The notes beneath the pieces are model-generated. The model saw only the letters and a program-made list of their open reading frames with translations, was not told the DNA's origin and did no database searches. Positions 1-9,928 of a stretch of 64,000 nucleotides of DNA are shown one piece after another. Both the position numbers and the translations under genes were made by a program. The stretch spans positions 1-64,000 of the forward strand of contig NZ_SJPT01000003.1 in NCBI RefSeq assembly GCF_007860095.1, given 5' to 3'. This DNA comes from Novipirellula galeiformis (GTDB taxonomy: Bacteria > Planctomycetota > Planctomycetia > Pirellulales > Pirellulaceae). How positions within the stretch are numbered: position 1 is the stretch's first letter; each line of letters starts with the position of its first letter.

Positions 1-190
1 GCCTGTTTTGCACGGTTGCGGGTCGACCCGAGCGTGTCGATTCGATGCGTAGTCATCGGACGCACCGCCGCTACCATCTCCGGCGGCGGGCGCGTGAGCT
101 GTTGACGAGTGCTTCGTAGCTAGCACGCGTCCTTCTTCTTTTGGGTTCGAGAGAGCAGCTGCCCACGTCGGTGGGTTGCAGCTGTATTTT

Positions 191-231
191 GCCATTGCCC
201 ATTGCCCATTGCCCATTGCCCATTGCCCATT
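191..231. repeat. 7-bp tandem repeat (GCCCATT)
   Basis: Five exact consecutive copies of GCCCATT (197-231) are preceded by a shortened copy GCCATT (191-196). The unit length of 7 disrupts any reading frame, so this is a non-coding microsatellite and probably variable in copy number between strains. Confidence 0.95.
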
Positions 232-355
232 GGCGCTTCGCACGAGCCGCGAGCGGTGGGGCACTCATCGCTCCATCTTGGCGTCCGCAACCGTCTGAAG
301 ATGCGGATCCTCAGCGTCCAATCGACCGAGCTAGAGCCACGCACCCCGGCCAAAT

Positions 356-395
356 GCTCTGTCCCCTCTTGGAGGTTCTCACTGAGGGACAGAGC
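356..395. repeat. Inverted repeat GCTCTGTCCC / GGGACAGAGC
   Basis: Perfect 10-bp arms at 356-365 and 386-395 are separated by 20 bases and can form a hairpin. The same TGCTCTGTCCC core recurs twice as a direct repeat at 443-478, so this belongs to a small repeat family. It has no T tract, so a simple terminator role is not supported. Confidence 0.8.
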
Positions 396-442
396 GCTTT
401 TGCGGGGGGATGGCTATCGAGGTTCGCTTGCCGCCAGCAAAG

Positions 443-490
443 TGCTCTGTCCCTTTGCTTTGCTCTGTCCCTTTGCTTTGGGGGGGGGGC
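443..490. repeat. 18-bp direct duplication followed by a G10 run
   Basis: TGCTCTGTCCCTTTGCTT occurs twice back to back (443-460 and 461-478) and is followed by TGGGGGGGGGG. The core matches the inverted pair at 356-395. The G run is a likely slippage site. Confidence 0.9.
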
Positions 491-687
491 TGCTGGCTGG
501 GAATCTGGCGTTCATGGCGAAGTTGCCCCTCTGTGGAGCTGTTTCGCCAGGGTAACCTGAGAGAATGGGTTGCGGGCGTTGTGTTTGCCGGTTGCACAGA
601 ACGGGGTGACTGCGCATTATTGTAGGCCTGGGGGACCGGAAGAGTCCCCTTTTATCCCCATGAGTTACCACTAGAGGAACGAAACTG

Positions 688-1173
688 ATGAAACGAGTCT
701 TGATCGCCGTTTGTGCCCTGTCCATCGCAAGCATGCTTGCACCAAGCGTTGCTGAAGCTGGCCTTCTCGGCTGCAAGAAAAAAGACAACTGCTGCGTTGT
801 TGAAACAGCCTGTGAGCCTGCATGTGCACCAGCACCTGTTTGCGAGCCAGCGCCTGTTTGTGCCCCCGCACCTGTTTGTGCACCTGCACCCGCATGCGAG
901 CCAGCTCCAGCGCCTGTTTGCTGTAAACCAGCTCCAGTTTGCTGCCCAGCTCCCCCAGTCAAAGTGACTTGGTGCGTGATTAACCCTCGCACTTGCTGCC
1001 CAATCGAAGTGAGCGCTTGCGTTCCCGCTGAATGTGCTGGCCAAGTTCCATGCCTCGTTGGCACTCGCAAGGGCCATTTCGGTCGCTGTGTTTTGACCTA
1101 CAAGTTCGAGTGCTGCAACCACTGCGTTGACGTTGTCATCACCAAGCACGGCCGCACTATCGTCCGTAACTAA
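688..1173 (+). CDS. Cys/Pro-repeat secreted protein
   Basis: This is a 161-residue protein with a clear signal peptide (MKRVLIAVCALSIASMLAPS, likely cut after AEA). Residues ~40-88 are a repeat of the hexapeptide type C-x-P-A-P-V, and a Cys-rich C-terminal part (~90-161) carries paired cysteines such as TCCP and ECCNHC. It is probably exported and disulfide cross-linked at the cell surface. Planctomycetes are known to have Cys-rich wall proteins, but placing this protein among them is inference. The ATG at 688 follows GGAACGAAACTG. A strong terminator lies at 1256-1290. No enzymatic domain is visible. Confidence 0.85.
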   Translation: MKRVLIAVCALSIASMLAPSVAEAGLLGCKKKDNCCVVETACEPACAPAPVCEPAPVCAPAPVCAPAPACEPAPAPVCCKPAPVCCPAPPVKVTWCVINPRTCCPIEVSACVPAECAGQVPCLVGTRKGHFGRCVLTYKFECCNHCVDVVITKHGRTIVRN

Positions 1174-1197
1174 TCGCGGAAACCGGCTCAACGGTCT

Positions 1198-1218
1198 GAT
1201 GTCAATTCGATTGACATC
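1198..1218. repeat. Small inverted repeat (GATGTCAAT-TCG-ATTGACATC)
   Basis: Perfect 9-bp arms around a 3-base loop lie 25 bases after the stop of the Cys-rich gene. Outer bases GGCTCA and TGAGCC extend the symmetry loosely. It may be an mRNA 3' hairpin that works with the terminator downstream. Confidence 0.7.
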
Positions 1219-1255
1219 GGGCGATGAGCCATCCCCTTTCCGTCATGATAAAGCG

Positions 1256-1290
1256 AAAGAGGCGAACTACGGTTCGTCTCTTTTTTTTAT
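1256..1290 (+). terminator. Intrinsic terminator of the Cys-rich gene
   Basis: The stem AGAGGCGAAC (1258-1267) and GTTCGTCTCT (1272-1281) has one mismatch and a four-base TACG loop, and runs into eight T residues. This is a textbook rho-independent terminator for transcription from the 688 gene. Confidence 0.85.
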
Positions 1291-1342
1291 AGGTTCACAG
1301 CGAGGTGAGTGCCGTGCAGCGAGCATTCTTGTCTAATCGTGG

Positions 1343-1909
1343 CTAATTCAGCATCGCTTTGACGTCTGCCAAGATTGCATCGAGGTCGATCTCGTCTGTC
1401 GCGAAGGCTCGAGACGAAACCACTTGGCTATCGTTTGCGACCACCACGGTGACGGGGGCGTCGATCGCGAGGCGGTAATTCAACGGTCCTGTTTTTGATT
1501 CCTTGGCGACGACGAAAGGGATCTGCTTTGCCGATGTCTTCTTGGCCAGCTCAATCGCCGATGTCTTCAGTTTTCCGGTATCCTCGCCGAGTAGCGAAAC
1601 AAATGCGCTCAGGCGTGCGTCCTGGTTCTCCGTCACTGCGGAATCAAGCTGCTTGACAAGTTCTGTGACTTTCCCGTCGGTTTGGCGAGCGAACACCATC
1701 ACCATCGGTCGCGAGCCGTAGCGGCATCGGTAGCAGATCTCTTGCTCTGTATCGACTCCGTCGTCCTCGGCACCGGCGATTTTGGTGACATAGAACACGC
1801 CGATTGGGTCCCCTTGCTTCAGCCCCGTTTGGGTGGTGGCGTCCGCAGCGTTTGTGTCAGAGGCAGCAAGAGCGAGCAAAAGCATTGAGCAAAAAAGCAA
1901 GCGTGACAT
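1343..1909 (-). CDS. Secreted thioredoxin-like protein
   Basis: The protein has 188 residues counted from the ATG at 1909, chosen because GGAG sits eight bases upstream and a signal peptide (MSRLLFCSMLLLALAASDTNA) follows at once. The frame is open further upstream to 1951. The mature part begins with a CYRC motif near residue 59 followed by a hydrophobic strand (PMVMVFARQ), as in thioredoxin-like folds. The cis-Pro region (APVTVVVA) is also thioredoxin-like. The role is probably extracytoplasmic thiol or metal chemistry, but the substrate is unknown. It is convergent with the Cys-rich secreted gene. Function is inferred from fold hints only. Confidence 0.75.
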   Translation of the reverse strand: MSRLLFCSMLLLALAASDTNAADATTQTGLKQGDPIGVFYVTKIAGAEDDGVDTEQEICYRCRYGSRPMVMVFARQTDGKVTELVKQLDSAVTENQDARLSAFVSLLGEDTGKLKTSAIELAKKTSAKQIPFVVAKESKTGPLNYRLAIDAPVTVVVANDSQVVSSRAFATDEIDLDAILADVKAMLN

Positions 1910-2257
1910 CAAGTTTTCTCCAATGAAGAAGAGTTCAGGTGGGATGAGCAAGCCAGGTGAGTTCGCACGTGGCTATGGATGAGGCGGCAGATTCTCAGCA
2001 GGCGTTAAAGTACGAGGCGCCCGCTTTGCAAATGGCCGGCGGAAGGGGGCGACCGCCAAGCTTTCCCTGTGCCCCCTCGAACGAGCAGGTCGACAGCATC
2101 TGCTGGCCCCTATTATTGCTACGTCCGATCGCTGGCACACCCCTAACTAGGCGTGAACCATGGTTTCCGCTCGACATTCCTCTCAATTCGGCAATCCCTG
2201 CCGCCAATTCGGATTGATCTCTAGTGGCCTAGCGAGTGGATTTATAGATTAAGGGGC

Positions 2258-2575
2258 ATGGACCCAACCATGCCTGACCCAGTCGCCTCCGAATTAAGTG
2301 AAACGCCGTTGCCGCGAATCCCCAGAGTAAGCGCCGGCCCCCGGCGGTCTGCGATTCTGTGTTGCGTCGATGGCGAGAGTGGAATTGCCTGCGAAATGTA
2401 TGAGGATGAGTTTTCGATCGCGCAAGCGGCGAGCTCGATCCATTTGAAGCGGCAAGTTCAGGTTCAGGTGGGTGTATTGTCGTGCCGTCGTGTCGCTTGC
2501 AAAGTCTACAGACGCTTCCTGGCTGAGCTTTTGGTTGGACGCGAGCCAAGCTTTTTCCCGCCACTCCCCAGGTAA
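2258..2575 (+). CDS. Doubtful small ORF upstream of folK
   Basis: A 105-codon frame starts at ATG 2258 after AAGGGGC and stops five bases before the folK start. It has no recognisable domain, signal peptide or membrane segment, and antisense frames of similar length overlap it. Its position directly in front of folK is the only argument for it. Otherwise 1910-2579 is probably a leader/promoter region. Confidence 0.25.
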   Translation: MDPTMPDPVASELSETPLPRIPRVSAGPRRSAILCCVDGESGIACEMYEDEFSIAQAASSIHLKRQVQVQVGVLSCRRVACKVYRRFLAELLVGREPSFFPPLPR

Positions 2576-2579
2576 GCTG

Positions 2580-3665
2580 ATGAGTACGTCCACTGCGCAA
2601 GATCGCGAAGGCCCGCAGGAATCACGGCCGCACCATTCCCGCTCGCCACGCTCTCAATGTCTGATTAGCTTCGGTAGTAATCTTGGTGACCGCGACGCCG
2701 TGATCGCGGAAGCCGCTCGCAAGGTCGTCGCCTCGCCGATGGTGGAATGTTTCGCGGCGAGTCGTTTGTTTGAAACGCCATCGGTCGGGGGGCCTGCGGG
2801 TCAGGAGCCTTTCTTGAACGCGGTCGGTGCGTTTGAGACCACCTGTTCGGCGCGTGATATCCTGGGTTTTTTGCAATCGATCGAAAATGAGCTGGGGCGC
2901 CAGCGGCGGCGGCGATGGGACGCCCGGTCAATCGACCTGGATGTTGTGCTTCACGGTAATCTTGTCGGGGGAGGTGCGGCGCTGATCGTGCCTCACCCCC
3001 GCTACACCGCACGCCAGTTTGTGCTTCAGCCCGCCTGTGACGTTGCTGCGCACTACCGTGACCCTCGCTTTGGGTGGACCTTGGGCGAATTGAGCTCGCA
3101 TTTATCGGCAGGCAACGCATCGTTAGCCCTGGTAGGTGGCGACGTCGCAATTCGGCAATTGTTGTGCGAGCGACTCAGCGCCGAGCATGGCATTCGCACG
3201 TTTGCGGCAGCTCAGCCAGTTCAATCGGGTGTCGCCTTGGACGCGGCGATGTCGGGGCGATGGATGCGAAGGCCGAGTGCCGCGGCCGCCTCGGGGGATC
3301 CCGTTGCCTCGTCAAAGTCGCCCGCATCGAGTCGCGGCGAACCGATCGTGGTCAAGGGCGATGAGCCCTGGGTTTCGGCTTACGTCCCCAAGTTGCCAAT
3401 CGGCGTGCGAGGCCAGGCCAACGGATACAGCGAGGCATTCAGTTCGGATGTTTCGCTTCCTCGCTTGGTAGCCCGGATGCAGTGGGCGGCGACGGACACG
3501 CAATGGCCTGCGCCGCACCAAATGTGGCCTGCCGGAGGTCGTTGGCCTGAGTACCGACTTGAGATCGACAATCTCGACTGGGCTGTCACCGAGATCGCAT
3601 CGGCGATCGTGTCGATGCGATGCCCGGTTCGCCCGCTCACTCCGGACGGTCAATGGTGGCGATGA
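2580..3665 (+). CDS. folK: HPPK (folate biosynthesis) with long C-terminal extension
   Basis: 6-Hydroxymethyl-7,8-dihydropterin pyrophosphokinase transfers pyrophosphate from ATP to the pterin in folate synthesis. Family motifs are present: SFGSNLGDR near residue 30, FLNAVGAFET near 80, RRRRWDARSIDLDVVLHG near 115-130, and PHPRYTARQFVLQP near 145. The ATG at 2580 is chosen over an upstream in-frame start because the pterin domain then begins about 30 residues in. Typical HPPK is ~160-180 residues; this one has 361. The last ~180 residues have no motif I recognise, apart from being Trp- and Pro-rich near the end (WPAPHQMWPAGGRWPEYR). The family is certain; the extension's role is unknown. Confidence 0.9.
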   Translation: MSTSTAQDREGPQESRPHHSRSPRSQCLISFGSNLGDRDAVIAEAARKVVASPMVECFAASRLFETPSVGGPAGQEPFLNAVGAFETTCSARDILGFLQSIENELGRQRRRRWDARSIDLDVVLHGNLVGGGAALIVPHPRYTARQFVLQPACDVAAHYRDPRFGWTLGELSSHLSAGNASLALVGGDVAIRQLLCERLSAEHGIRTFAAAQPVQSGVALDAAMSGRWMRRPSAAAASGDPVASSKSPASSRGEPIVVKGDEPWVSAYVPKLPIGVRGQANGYSEAFSSDVSLPRLVARMQWAATDTQWPAPHQMWPAGGRWPEYRLEIDNLDWAVTEIASAIVSMRCPVRPLTPDGQWWR

Positions 3666-4081
3666 GCCGCGGTTGAAGCGTTCGCCGAAGTCGCCACTCT
3701 CTGGTTGGGGGCGCTTGTGTTCATTTCAAGATCAAGTTTGCCCGTCGTTGCGGGGAAACCGCTTCGGTTGTTGCATTGGGGGCGCTCAAAGGGTTGGCGG
3801 GCCTCACTTGGGCTCGAAAAATTTACATTTTTATTCACGGGCGTTTGGCGAAAAAAGGCCTGCAACGCTTTGGCTAAATAGGAGCTTCGCGCGGATTGGA
3901 TGAGCCAACCGTGCGACACAATGTCGCTTTGCTGTTGGCTGGCCTTGCCTTGTTGAGGGTTCGCACACGATACTGTTCTCTCTCGCTGCATGATTGCGGC
4001 GATTCTCTCGACCACTCGGTGTCCATTTTCTCTCTTTCCCTGCGAATCTGGTCGCGTTTTCGCACGCGGCGACCATCCATT
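3666..4081. other. Intergenic region upstream of the ACIII cluster
   Basis: These 416 bases separate folK from actA. The actA frame is open upstream to 3896, but that part lacks family similarity. The promoter of the respiratory operon is expected here; I cannot identify a confident -10/-35 pair by eye. Confidence 0.5.
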
Positions 4082-4777
4082 ATGCAACGGTTTCTTTTTC
4101 CCCGCTGGGTCAATCGGTTTCTTATGGTTCTGGCTGCCGCCGCTGTGGGAGGTGGCATCTACGCCGCCGCCATGGGGGGGCTGATCACCGATCCAAAGAC
4201 GCTGAATATTGGCTATCAACCTGAACAACCGGTCCCCTTTAGTCACGCGATTCACGCGGGGCAGTTAAAGATGGATTGTCGCTATTGCCACAATACGGTG
4301 TTCGACTCGGCTCATGCCGCTGTTCCGCCGACCGCGACCTGTATCAATTGTCATAGCCCCGCGAATGATCAAGGGATCACTGCATTGGCGTCGGTTCGCA
4401 CCGAGAGCGACAAGCTCAAGCCCATTCAGAAGAGTTGGGAGACGGGGCGCAGTATGGCATGGAAGCGGGTGCACAACCTTCCTGAGTTCGTTTATTTCAA
4501 CCATGCCGCACACGTCAATGCGGGCGTAAGTTGCAAGAGTTGCCACGGTCGCGTCGACCAGATGGATGTGGTTGTTCAGCATGAAGAGCTTTCGATGGCT
4601 TGGTGTATTACCTGTCATCGAAACCCGGGTCCCCATCTTCGTCCCCAAGAGTTTGTGACCAAGCTCGACTGGGAGCCGCCCAAGGATTGGGATCAGGAGG
4701 CGTTTGCCAAGAAGGCTCGCGATCCTGATGGCGAGAACATTAACCCGCAGGTTCATTGTGCGGTTTGTCATCGTTAG
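4082..4777 (+). CDS. actA: ActA, pentaheme cytochrome c of alternative complex III
   Basis: This is the membrane-anchored multiheme subunit that takes part in electron transfer from menaquinol within ACIII. The start at ATG 4082 gives an N-terminal hydrophobic anchor (residues ~10-35, MVLAAAAVGGGIYAAAMGG). Five CxxCH heme sites follow: CRYCH ~66, CINCH ~87, CKSCH ~151, CITCH ~175 and CAVCH ~226. The length of 231 residues is usual for the family. It is the first gene of the act cluster, followed by actB after 111 bases. Assignment is firm from the heme pattern plus the gene order. Confidence 0.93.
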   Translation: MQRFLFPRWVNRFLMVLAAAAVGGGIYAAAMGGLITDPKTLNIGYQPEQPVPFSHAIHAGQLKMDCRYCHNTVFDSAHAAVPPTATCINCHSPANDQGITALASVRTESDKLKPIQKSWETGRSMAWKRVHNLPEFVYFNHAAHVNAGVSCKSCHGRVDQMDVVVQHEELSMAWCITCHRNPGPHLRPQEFVTKLDWEPPKDWDQEAFAKKARDPDGENINPQVHCAVCHR

Positions 4778-4888
4778 TTTTGGTTGGCTTTCTCGCACCG
4801 CTGGCTGGCCGGCTAGCGTTTGCAGGTGAAGGCCGCTGAAGTTCGTTTTTTACAGCTAATTCGTATCGCCTAATCGCAAATCTTTGCA

Positions 4889-7800
4889 ATGACCTCCATT
4901 CACTCACCACGTAAATCTAACCACGGTTCGCGAATGCTTGTTGACTTGCCGCAGGCCGGCGCCGCGGCTGAATCCACCGCGAGCGATTCGGCTAGCAAGG
5001 ATGCGTTCGGCGATTCGTCTTCGTCTCCACGTACGCGTTACTGGCGAAGTTTGTCCGAGTTGGAGGATAGTCAGGACTTTCAGCAGTTCATTGATCGTGA
5101 ATTTCCTGTGGCTGCGTCCGAGTACCCGGAGGGTGTTTCGCGTCGCCGGTGGATGCAGTTGATGGGTGCGTCGCTAGCGGTTGCCGGGGTCGGCGGGTGT
5201 CGGTACTCCGAAGAAGCGATTGCTCCGTTTGTGATTCGTCCCGAAGGACGTGTGCCAGGCGAGTCGTACAGCCGAGCTACTAACTTTGAGCTCGCGGGTC
5301 GCGTTTACAACTTGCTGATTAGTTGTGTCGATGGCCGGCCGTTGAAAATTGAGCCGAATGCCGAGCACCCTTCGGGTAGCGGTACTGATGTGTATTCTCA
5401 GGCTTCGATTCTCGGTCTATATGACCCTGATCGCGCTCGCGGCGACGAAGGGTTTTTGTTCCGCAAGGGTGAGAAGCGACGTGAGCAAGCGACATGGGCT
5501 GAGTTTGAGCCGTATGGTCAGGGTTTGATTCGTGCGGCCGCGGCCAATAATAAGGGTGCAGGGCTTGCGGTTTTGATGCCGCCGACTGCGTCGCCTTCGC
5601 TGGTTCGTCTGTTGTCTGAGTTGAAGAAGAAATGCCCTTCGGCAACGATCGCTCGCTATGACAGTGTGTATGGCGACGCGATGCGTGATGCAACGAAGCA
5701 AGTCTTCGGTAAGCCGGCAAAGCAGGTGCTCGATCTTAGTGACGCGAAGGTGATTGTCACGCTGCAGGCCGACATTCTTGGTGCCGACACAGGCATGATT
5801 GCCAATGCTCGCTCGTTTGCTAAGCATCGTGACCCTATCGAAGGCGAAATGAGTCGCTTGTACGTGGTCGAAGGTGGGTTTACCTCCACCGGTGTGATGG
5901 CTGACTCGCGACTTGCGTTGCGTCCAAGTGAAATGCCGGCGTTCTTGAGTGAGCTTGGTCGCCGTGTTGAAAAACTCGCTGCCGGTGAATCGCATGAGCA
6001 TGGCGAAGAAACCAAGGCGTTTGATGAGTTGACGCATCCCGAGCGATTGGAGCGCTTCCTTGATGTGCTCTCGCATGACGTTGCTGAAGCGGGCGATGGC
6101 GCGGTGGTTGTTGTGGGTGATCACTTGGGTGCCGATGCGATCGCCGCAGGGATCGCGTTGAATAAGAAACTGGGCTCGCTTGGCTCGTTGCAGAAGTTTG
6201 CTCCCGAAGTCGATGGCGACCTAGGTGAGTTTGCGTCGTTGAGTGGTTTGGCTCAGTCGATCAACCGTGGCGAAGTCGAATCGCTGTTGATCTTGGGGGG
6301 CAACCCTGTATCGACCGCGCCTGGCGATGTTGATTTTTTGGCGGCAATTGCACGCGTTGAAAACACGGTTTACCTCGGTGAGTACGACGACGAGACAGGC
6401 GTTGCGTGTCGATGGTCATTGCCATTGGCTCACCCGTTGGAATCATGGGGCGATGTTGTTAACGGCGACGGGTTTTATGGCGTTTGTCAGCCCCAGATCT
6501 TGCCGCTCTTAGGTGGCCGCGCCGCTATCGAAGTGATTGCATCGATGTTGGGTGAGAAGGAGGTCGAGGGGGCTGAGATTGTGCGTCGCACCGCGGATGC
6601 CCTTTCGGGTTCTGCGTTGAGTGCCCGCCAGTGGCGTCAGTTGTTGCACGACGGTTTCTCAGATGACGTTAAGTACGGTGAATCGCTGGAGGTTTCCGGT
6701 GAGGCGAAGGCGTTGACGGCCAAGTCGCCTGTCGCGATCACTCCTGAAGAGCTCGACGCCGACAATTTTGAAGTGATTTTTGTTCCGGCGGACGGGCTGT
6801 ATGACGGTCGCTTTGCGAACAACGGTTGGCTACAAGAGTTGCCTCAAGCACTTACCAAGTTGACTTGGGATAACGCGGCATTGTTAAGTCCTTCGACCGC
6901 CAAAAAGCTTGGTGTTCACCACGGTTTGGTGGTGGCGCTGACTCAAGGCGATGCGACGGTTGAAATGCCAGTCTACGAGTTGCCTGGTTGTGCACCGGGC
7001 GTTGTGACTGTTGCGATTGGCTACGGTCGTAAACGCGCCGGCATGGTCGGCGGTTACACCGAAGAGGATGTTGATGCGGTTGGAACGGATGTTTCTCCGT
7101 TGCGGTCGAGCGACCAGATGCTTGTGTCCTACAATGTGGTGGCCCGCCCTCGTTTTAGTGAATACGAGTTGGCGACAACCCAAGATCACTGGGCCATCGA
7201 TGAGCGAGGGCGTGACGAAACCGAGCGTCGTAGTTTCTCGTTGATTCGTGAAGGCACCGTTCAGTTGCTCGATAAAGTGCCTGAGTTCGCTGAGGTTCGC
7301 GGCCCTCACGTTCCCAAGGTGGGTAAGGAAGGTAGCGGCTCGATGTGGCAAGAGCCGATTCAGAAAATCGAAATGGAAAAACCGTTCCTGCCTCAGTGGG
7401 GGATGGCGATTGACTTGTCCAAGTGCACTGGCTGTAACGCCTGTGTGATCGCATGCCAGAGTGAAAATAACGTCCCGATTGTGGGCAAAGAACAGGTCAG
7501 CCGAAGTCGTGAAATGCACTGGCTGCGAGTGGACCGTTACTTCCAAGGCGACGAAGAAAACGCGGACGTGGTTCAGCAACCCGTAGCGTGTATGCATTGC
7601 GAAACGGCACCCTGTGAGCAAGTTTGTCCGGTTGCCGCGACGGTGCACACCGACGAAGGTCTCAATGCGATGGCTTACAACCGTTGTATCGGTACGCGGT
7701 ACTGTGCCAACAACTGTCCCTTCAAGGTTCGTCGTTTCAATTACTTCAACTACAACGAAGAAGTCGGCGTCGGCTATGGCGTCAAGGCGTTCCCCGGAAC

Positions 7801-8302
7801 GATCGAATCGGCTAACCGCCAACTGCAAGCGTTGGTGATGAACCCCGAGGTTACCGTTCGTGGTCGTGGTGTCATGGAAAAATGCACCTACTGTGTCCAA
7901 CGCATCGAAGGGGCCAAGATCAATGCCCGCAAAGATGGCGGTCGTCCCGTTGCAGATGGAGAGATTGTGACCGCGTGTCAATCGGCATGTCCGACACGTG
8001 CAATCGAGTTCGGCAACGTTGCTGATCCCGAATCGAAGGTCTCCAAAAAGCACGCCGACGTTCGCAGTTATGGAATGCTAGGCCAGTTGAATATCAAGCC
8101 ACGTACCGAGTACTTGGCACGCGTCCGCAATCCGCACGTCCGATTGATGACGACCAACCAAATCAAAGACTTGGCGGACATGAAGTCGCCTCATCACGGT
8201 CACGGTGATCACAGCCATGATGATGGTGATCACGGTCATGGTGAGCACGCGGCGGATGCAAAGCACGATGCCCACCACGATGGCGAAGCCAAAGCCAAGT
8301 AA
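4889..8302 (+). CDS. actB: ActB, molybdopterin-oxidoreductase-like/Fe-S fusion subunit of ACIII
   Basis: This is the large peripheral ACIII subunit of 1137 residues. Near residues 84-104 lies a Tat-like [10 protein letters not shown] stretch and then a hydrophobic run ending in GGC, possibly lipidated. The middle ~700 residues are the molybdopterin-oxidoreductase-like (B1) half. The C-terminal (B2) half carries four Fe-S motifs: [11 protein letters not shown] ~845, [14 protein letters not shown] ~901, [12 protein letters not shown] ~933 and CTYC...CQSACP ~999-1034. Thr replaces a Cys in the third motif, as expected for a [3Fe-4S] site. The tail from ~1100 is His-rich. B1 and B2 are also fused in Rhodothermus. 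It probably faces the periplasm. Confidence 0.93.
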   Translation: MTSIHSPRKSNHGSRMLVDLPQAGAAAESTASDSASKDAFGDSSSSPRTRYWRSLSELEDSQDFQQFIDREFPVAASEYPEGVSRRRWMQLMGASLAVAGVGGCRYSEEAIAPFVIRPEGRVPGESYSRATNFELAGRVYNLLISCVDGRPLKIEPNAEHPSGSGTDVYSQASILGLYDPDRARGDEGFLFRKGEKRREQATWAEFEPYGQGLIRAAAANNKGAGLAVLMPPTASPSLVRLLSELKKKCPSATIARYDSVYGDAMRDATKQVFGKPAKQVLDLSDAKVIVTLQADILGADTGMIANARSFAKHRDPIEGEMSRLYVVEGGFTSTGVMADSRLALRPSEMPAFLSELGRRVEKLAAGESHEHGEETKAFDELTHPERLERFLDVLSHDVAEAGDGAVVVVGDHLGADAIAAGIALNKKLGSLGSLQKFAPEVDGDLGEFASLSGLAQSINRGEVESLLILGGNPVSTAPGDVDFLAAIARVENTVYLGEYDDETGVACRWSLPLAHPLESWGDVVNGDGFYGVCQPQILPLLGGRAAIEVIASMLGEKEVEGAEIVRRTADALSGSALSARQWRQLLHDGFSDDVKYGESLEVSGEAKALTAKSPVAITPEELDADNFEVIFVPADGLYDGRFANNGWLQELPQALTKLTWDNAALLSPSTAKKLGVHHGLVVALTQGDATVEMPVYELPGCAPGVVTVAIGYGRKRAGMVGGYTEEDVDAVGTDVSPLRSSDQMLVSYNVVARPRFSEYELATTQDHWAIDERGRDETERRSFSLIREGTVQLLDKVPEFAEVRGPHVPKVGKEGSGSMWQEPIQKIEMEKPFLPQWGMAIDLSKCTGCNACVIACQSENNVPIVGKEQVSRSREMHWLRVDRYFQGDEENADVVQQPVACMHCETAPCEQVCPVAATVHTDEGLNAMAYNRCIGTRYCANNCPFKVRRFNYFNYNEEVGVGYGVKAFPGTIESANRQLQALVMNPEVTVRGRGVMEKCTYCVQRIEGAKINARKDGGRPVADGEIVTACQSACPTRAIEFGNVADPESKVSKKHADVRSYGMLGQLNIKPRTEYLARVRNPHVRLMTTNQIKDLADMKSPHHGHGDHSHDDGDHGHGEHAADAKHDAHHDGEAKAK

Positions 8303-8413
8303 CCCTGGTGATGCAGACGTCTCTGCTCGGGCTGAATGAAGTTCGAGTCGAGGGGAGCACCACGATAGTCTGTTTTTAATCTCTAATTCCTCACTCCATC
8401 CCCATCGCAAACC

Positions 8414-9844
8414 ATGTCCCTTGCCATCCCAAACGGATTGGACAATACCGTCGAACGTCCCGGAGAACGCGCTCCGCTCGTTCTCGGCGATACGACCTAT
8501 CACGATATTACCGAAACGGTATGCCGAGTTGCTGAGACCAAGCCAAGTAAAGGTTGGGTGATCGGTTTCTTGGTAGCGTTTGCGCTGTTTCAGTGGCTCG
8601 GAATTTGTATCGCCTACCTGATTTACACCGGTGTTGGTGTATGGGGAAACCAGTCGCCCGTTTTCTGGGGTTGGCCGATCGTCAACTTCGTTTTCTGGGT
8701 CGGGATTGGTCACGCAGGAACGCTGATTAGTGCGATTTTGTTCCTGTTCCGTCAAGAGTGGCGAACCAGTATCAACCGCGCGGCCGAGGCGATGACCATT
8801 TTCGCGGTCGTCTGTGCCGGGACCTTCCCGGGGATTCACATCGGGCGTGCTTGGTTGGCGTTCTGGTTGGCTCCCTATCCGAGTTTGAACCTATGGATGT
8901 GGCCGCAATTCCGCAGTCCGCTGCTGTGGGACGTTTTTGCGGTCAGCACGTACGGGACCGTCTCGTTGTTGTTCTGGTACATGGGGATGGTTCCCGATTT
9001 GGCAACCTTCCGCGACCGCTCGAAAAACAAATATCGCCGCATGGCCTACGGCATCCTTTCGCTCGGATGGACCGGTTCGTCGCGGCATTGGATGCGATAC
9101 GAAAAGGCCTATGCGTTGCTTGCTGCATTCGCAGCCCCTTTGGTGCTTTCGGTTCATACGATCGTTTCCTTTGACTTCGCGGTTTCGCAGGTCCCCGGTT
9201 GGCATACAACGATCTTCCCCCCTTACTTTGTTGCTGGGGCGATCTTCAGTGGTTTTGCGATGGTGCTCACCTTGATGGTGCCCGCCCGAAGCATGCTTGG
9301 GCTGGAGAAGTTGATTACGATTCGCCACTTGGACAACATGTGCAAGATTATTTTGGCGACCGGTTCGATCGTTGGTTTGGCTTACGGCACCGAATTCTTC
9401 ATTGCTTGGTATGGCCAAGTTCCTGACGAGCAATACGCGTTCATCAACCGTGCCTTCGGGCCTTATTGGTGGGCCTATTGGACGATGGTGACATGTAACG
9501 TCATCAGCCCCCAGTTGTTCTGGGTGAAGAAGTTCCGCACGACTCCTTGGATCATTGTGCTGATTACGATCTTCGTGAATATCGGGATGTGGTTTGAGCG
9601 ATTTGTGATCGTGATCACGAGCCTCTCTCGCGACTATCTACCGAGTGCATGGGCGTACTTCACGCCGACTTGGGTCGACTTTTCCATGTTGATCGGATCG
9701 TTCGGATTGTTCTTCACGTTGTTCTTGCTGTTTTGCAAGTTGATGCCGGTCATCAACATGGCGGAGACCAAGTCCACGTTGGCAAAACAGTACCACATGG
9801 CTCACGCCAGCGGCGACCAGTCCGCTCACGAAGAGAAGCACTAA
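8414..9844 (+). CDS. actC: ActC, NrfD/PsrC-type quinol-binding subunit of ACIII
   Basis: This 476-residue polytopic membrane protein has about ten hydrophobic helices beginning near residue 45 ([20 protein letters not shown]). It contains NrfD-family features such as [19 protein letters not shown] and the following [12 protein letters not shown]. It oxidises menaquinol together with ActF. It sits between actB and actDE on the same strand with short gaps, in the standard act order. The ATG at 8414 begins directly before a conserved-looking soluble N-terminus. Nothing looks truncated. Confidence 0.93.
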   Translation: MSLAIPNGLDNTVERPGERAPLVLGDTTYHDITETVCRVAETKPSKGWVIGFLVAFALFQWLGICIAYLIYTGVGVWGNQSPVFWGWPIVNFVFWVGIGHAGTLISAILFLFRQEWRTSINRAAEAMTIFAVVCAGTFPGIHIGRAWLAFWLAPYPSLNLWMWPQFRSPLLWDVFAVSTYGTVSLLFWYMGMVPDLATFRDRSKNKYRRMAYGILSLGWTGSSRHWMRYEKAYALLAAFAAPLVLSVHTIVSFDFAVSQVPGWHTTIFPPYFVAGAIFSGFAMVLTLMVPARSMLGLEKLITIRHLDNMCKIILATGSIVGLAYGTEFFIAWYGQVPDEQYAFINRAFGPYWWAYWTMVTCNVISPQLFWVKKFRTTPWIIVLITIFVNIGMWFERFVIVITSLSRDYLPSAWAYFTPTWVDFSMLIGSFGLFFTLFLLFCKLMPVINMAETKSTLAKQYHMAHASGDQSAHEEKH

Positions 9845-9912
9845 ACCAGTTAGCGTCTCGCAGGCGGTACGCTTGCGAAAGAACACAGATTTCATTCAAT
9901 CATCGATAGCGA

Positions 9913-9927
9913 ATGTCAGACGATTAG
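9913..9927 (+). promoter_or_regulatory. Duplicated start: four-codon minicistron before actDE
   Basis: ATG TCA GAC GAT TAG lies one base before the real start ATG TCA GAC GAT AAA at 9929, so the first 12 bases of the gene are duplicated with a stop appended. The arrangement could couple or tune initiation of actDE, or be a harmless duplication. Confidence 0.5.
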
Positions 9928-9928
9928 T

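Larger units (their letters stand above)
1..687. other. Non-coding, repeat-rich stretch
   Basis: I see no convincing gene here. The first ~120 bases are open in two forward frames, so the tail of an upstream gene cannot be excluded. The stretch holds a 7-bp tandem repeat, an inverted TGCTCTGTCCC pair, an 18-bp direct repeat and a G10 run, each listed separately. Open frames on both strands translate to low-complexity peptides generated by the repeats. Confidence 0.7.

Noticed and set aside
191-231. CRISPR-like array
   Set aside because: The unit is only 7 bp with no spacers and no cas genes nearby; it is a microsatellite.
414-1191. Two long - strand open frames (218 and 179 codons) over the Cys-rich gene
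   Set aside because: They are antisense to a clear secreted protein and their repeats only mirror its Pro/Cys repeat.
3896-4081. N-terminal extension of actA upstream of 4082
   Set aside because: The extra ~60 residues are not family-like, and the ATG at 4082 places the membrane anchor where expected.
6884-8053. 389-codon - strand frame opposite actB
   Set aside because: It is the complement of the Fe-S half of ActB; composition follows from codon bias and no domain is seen.
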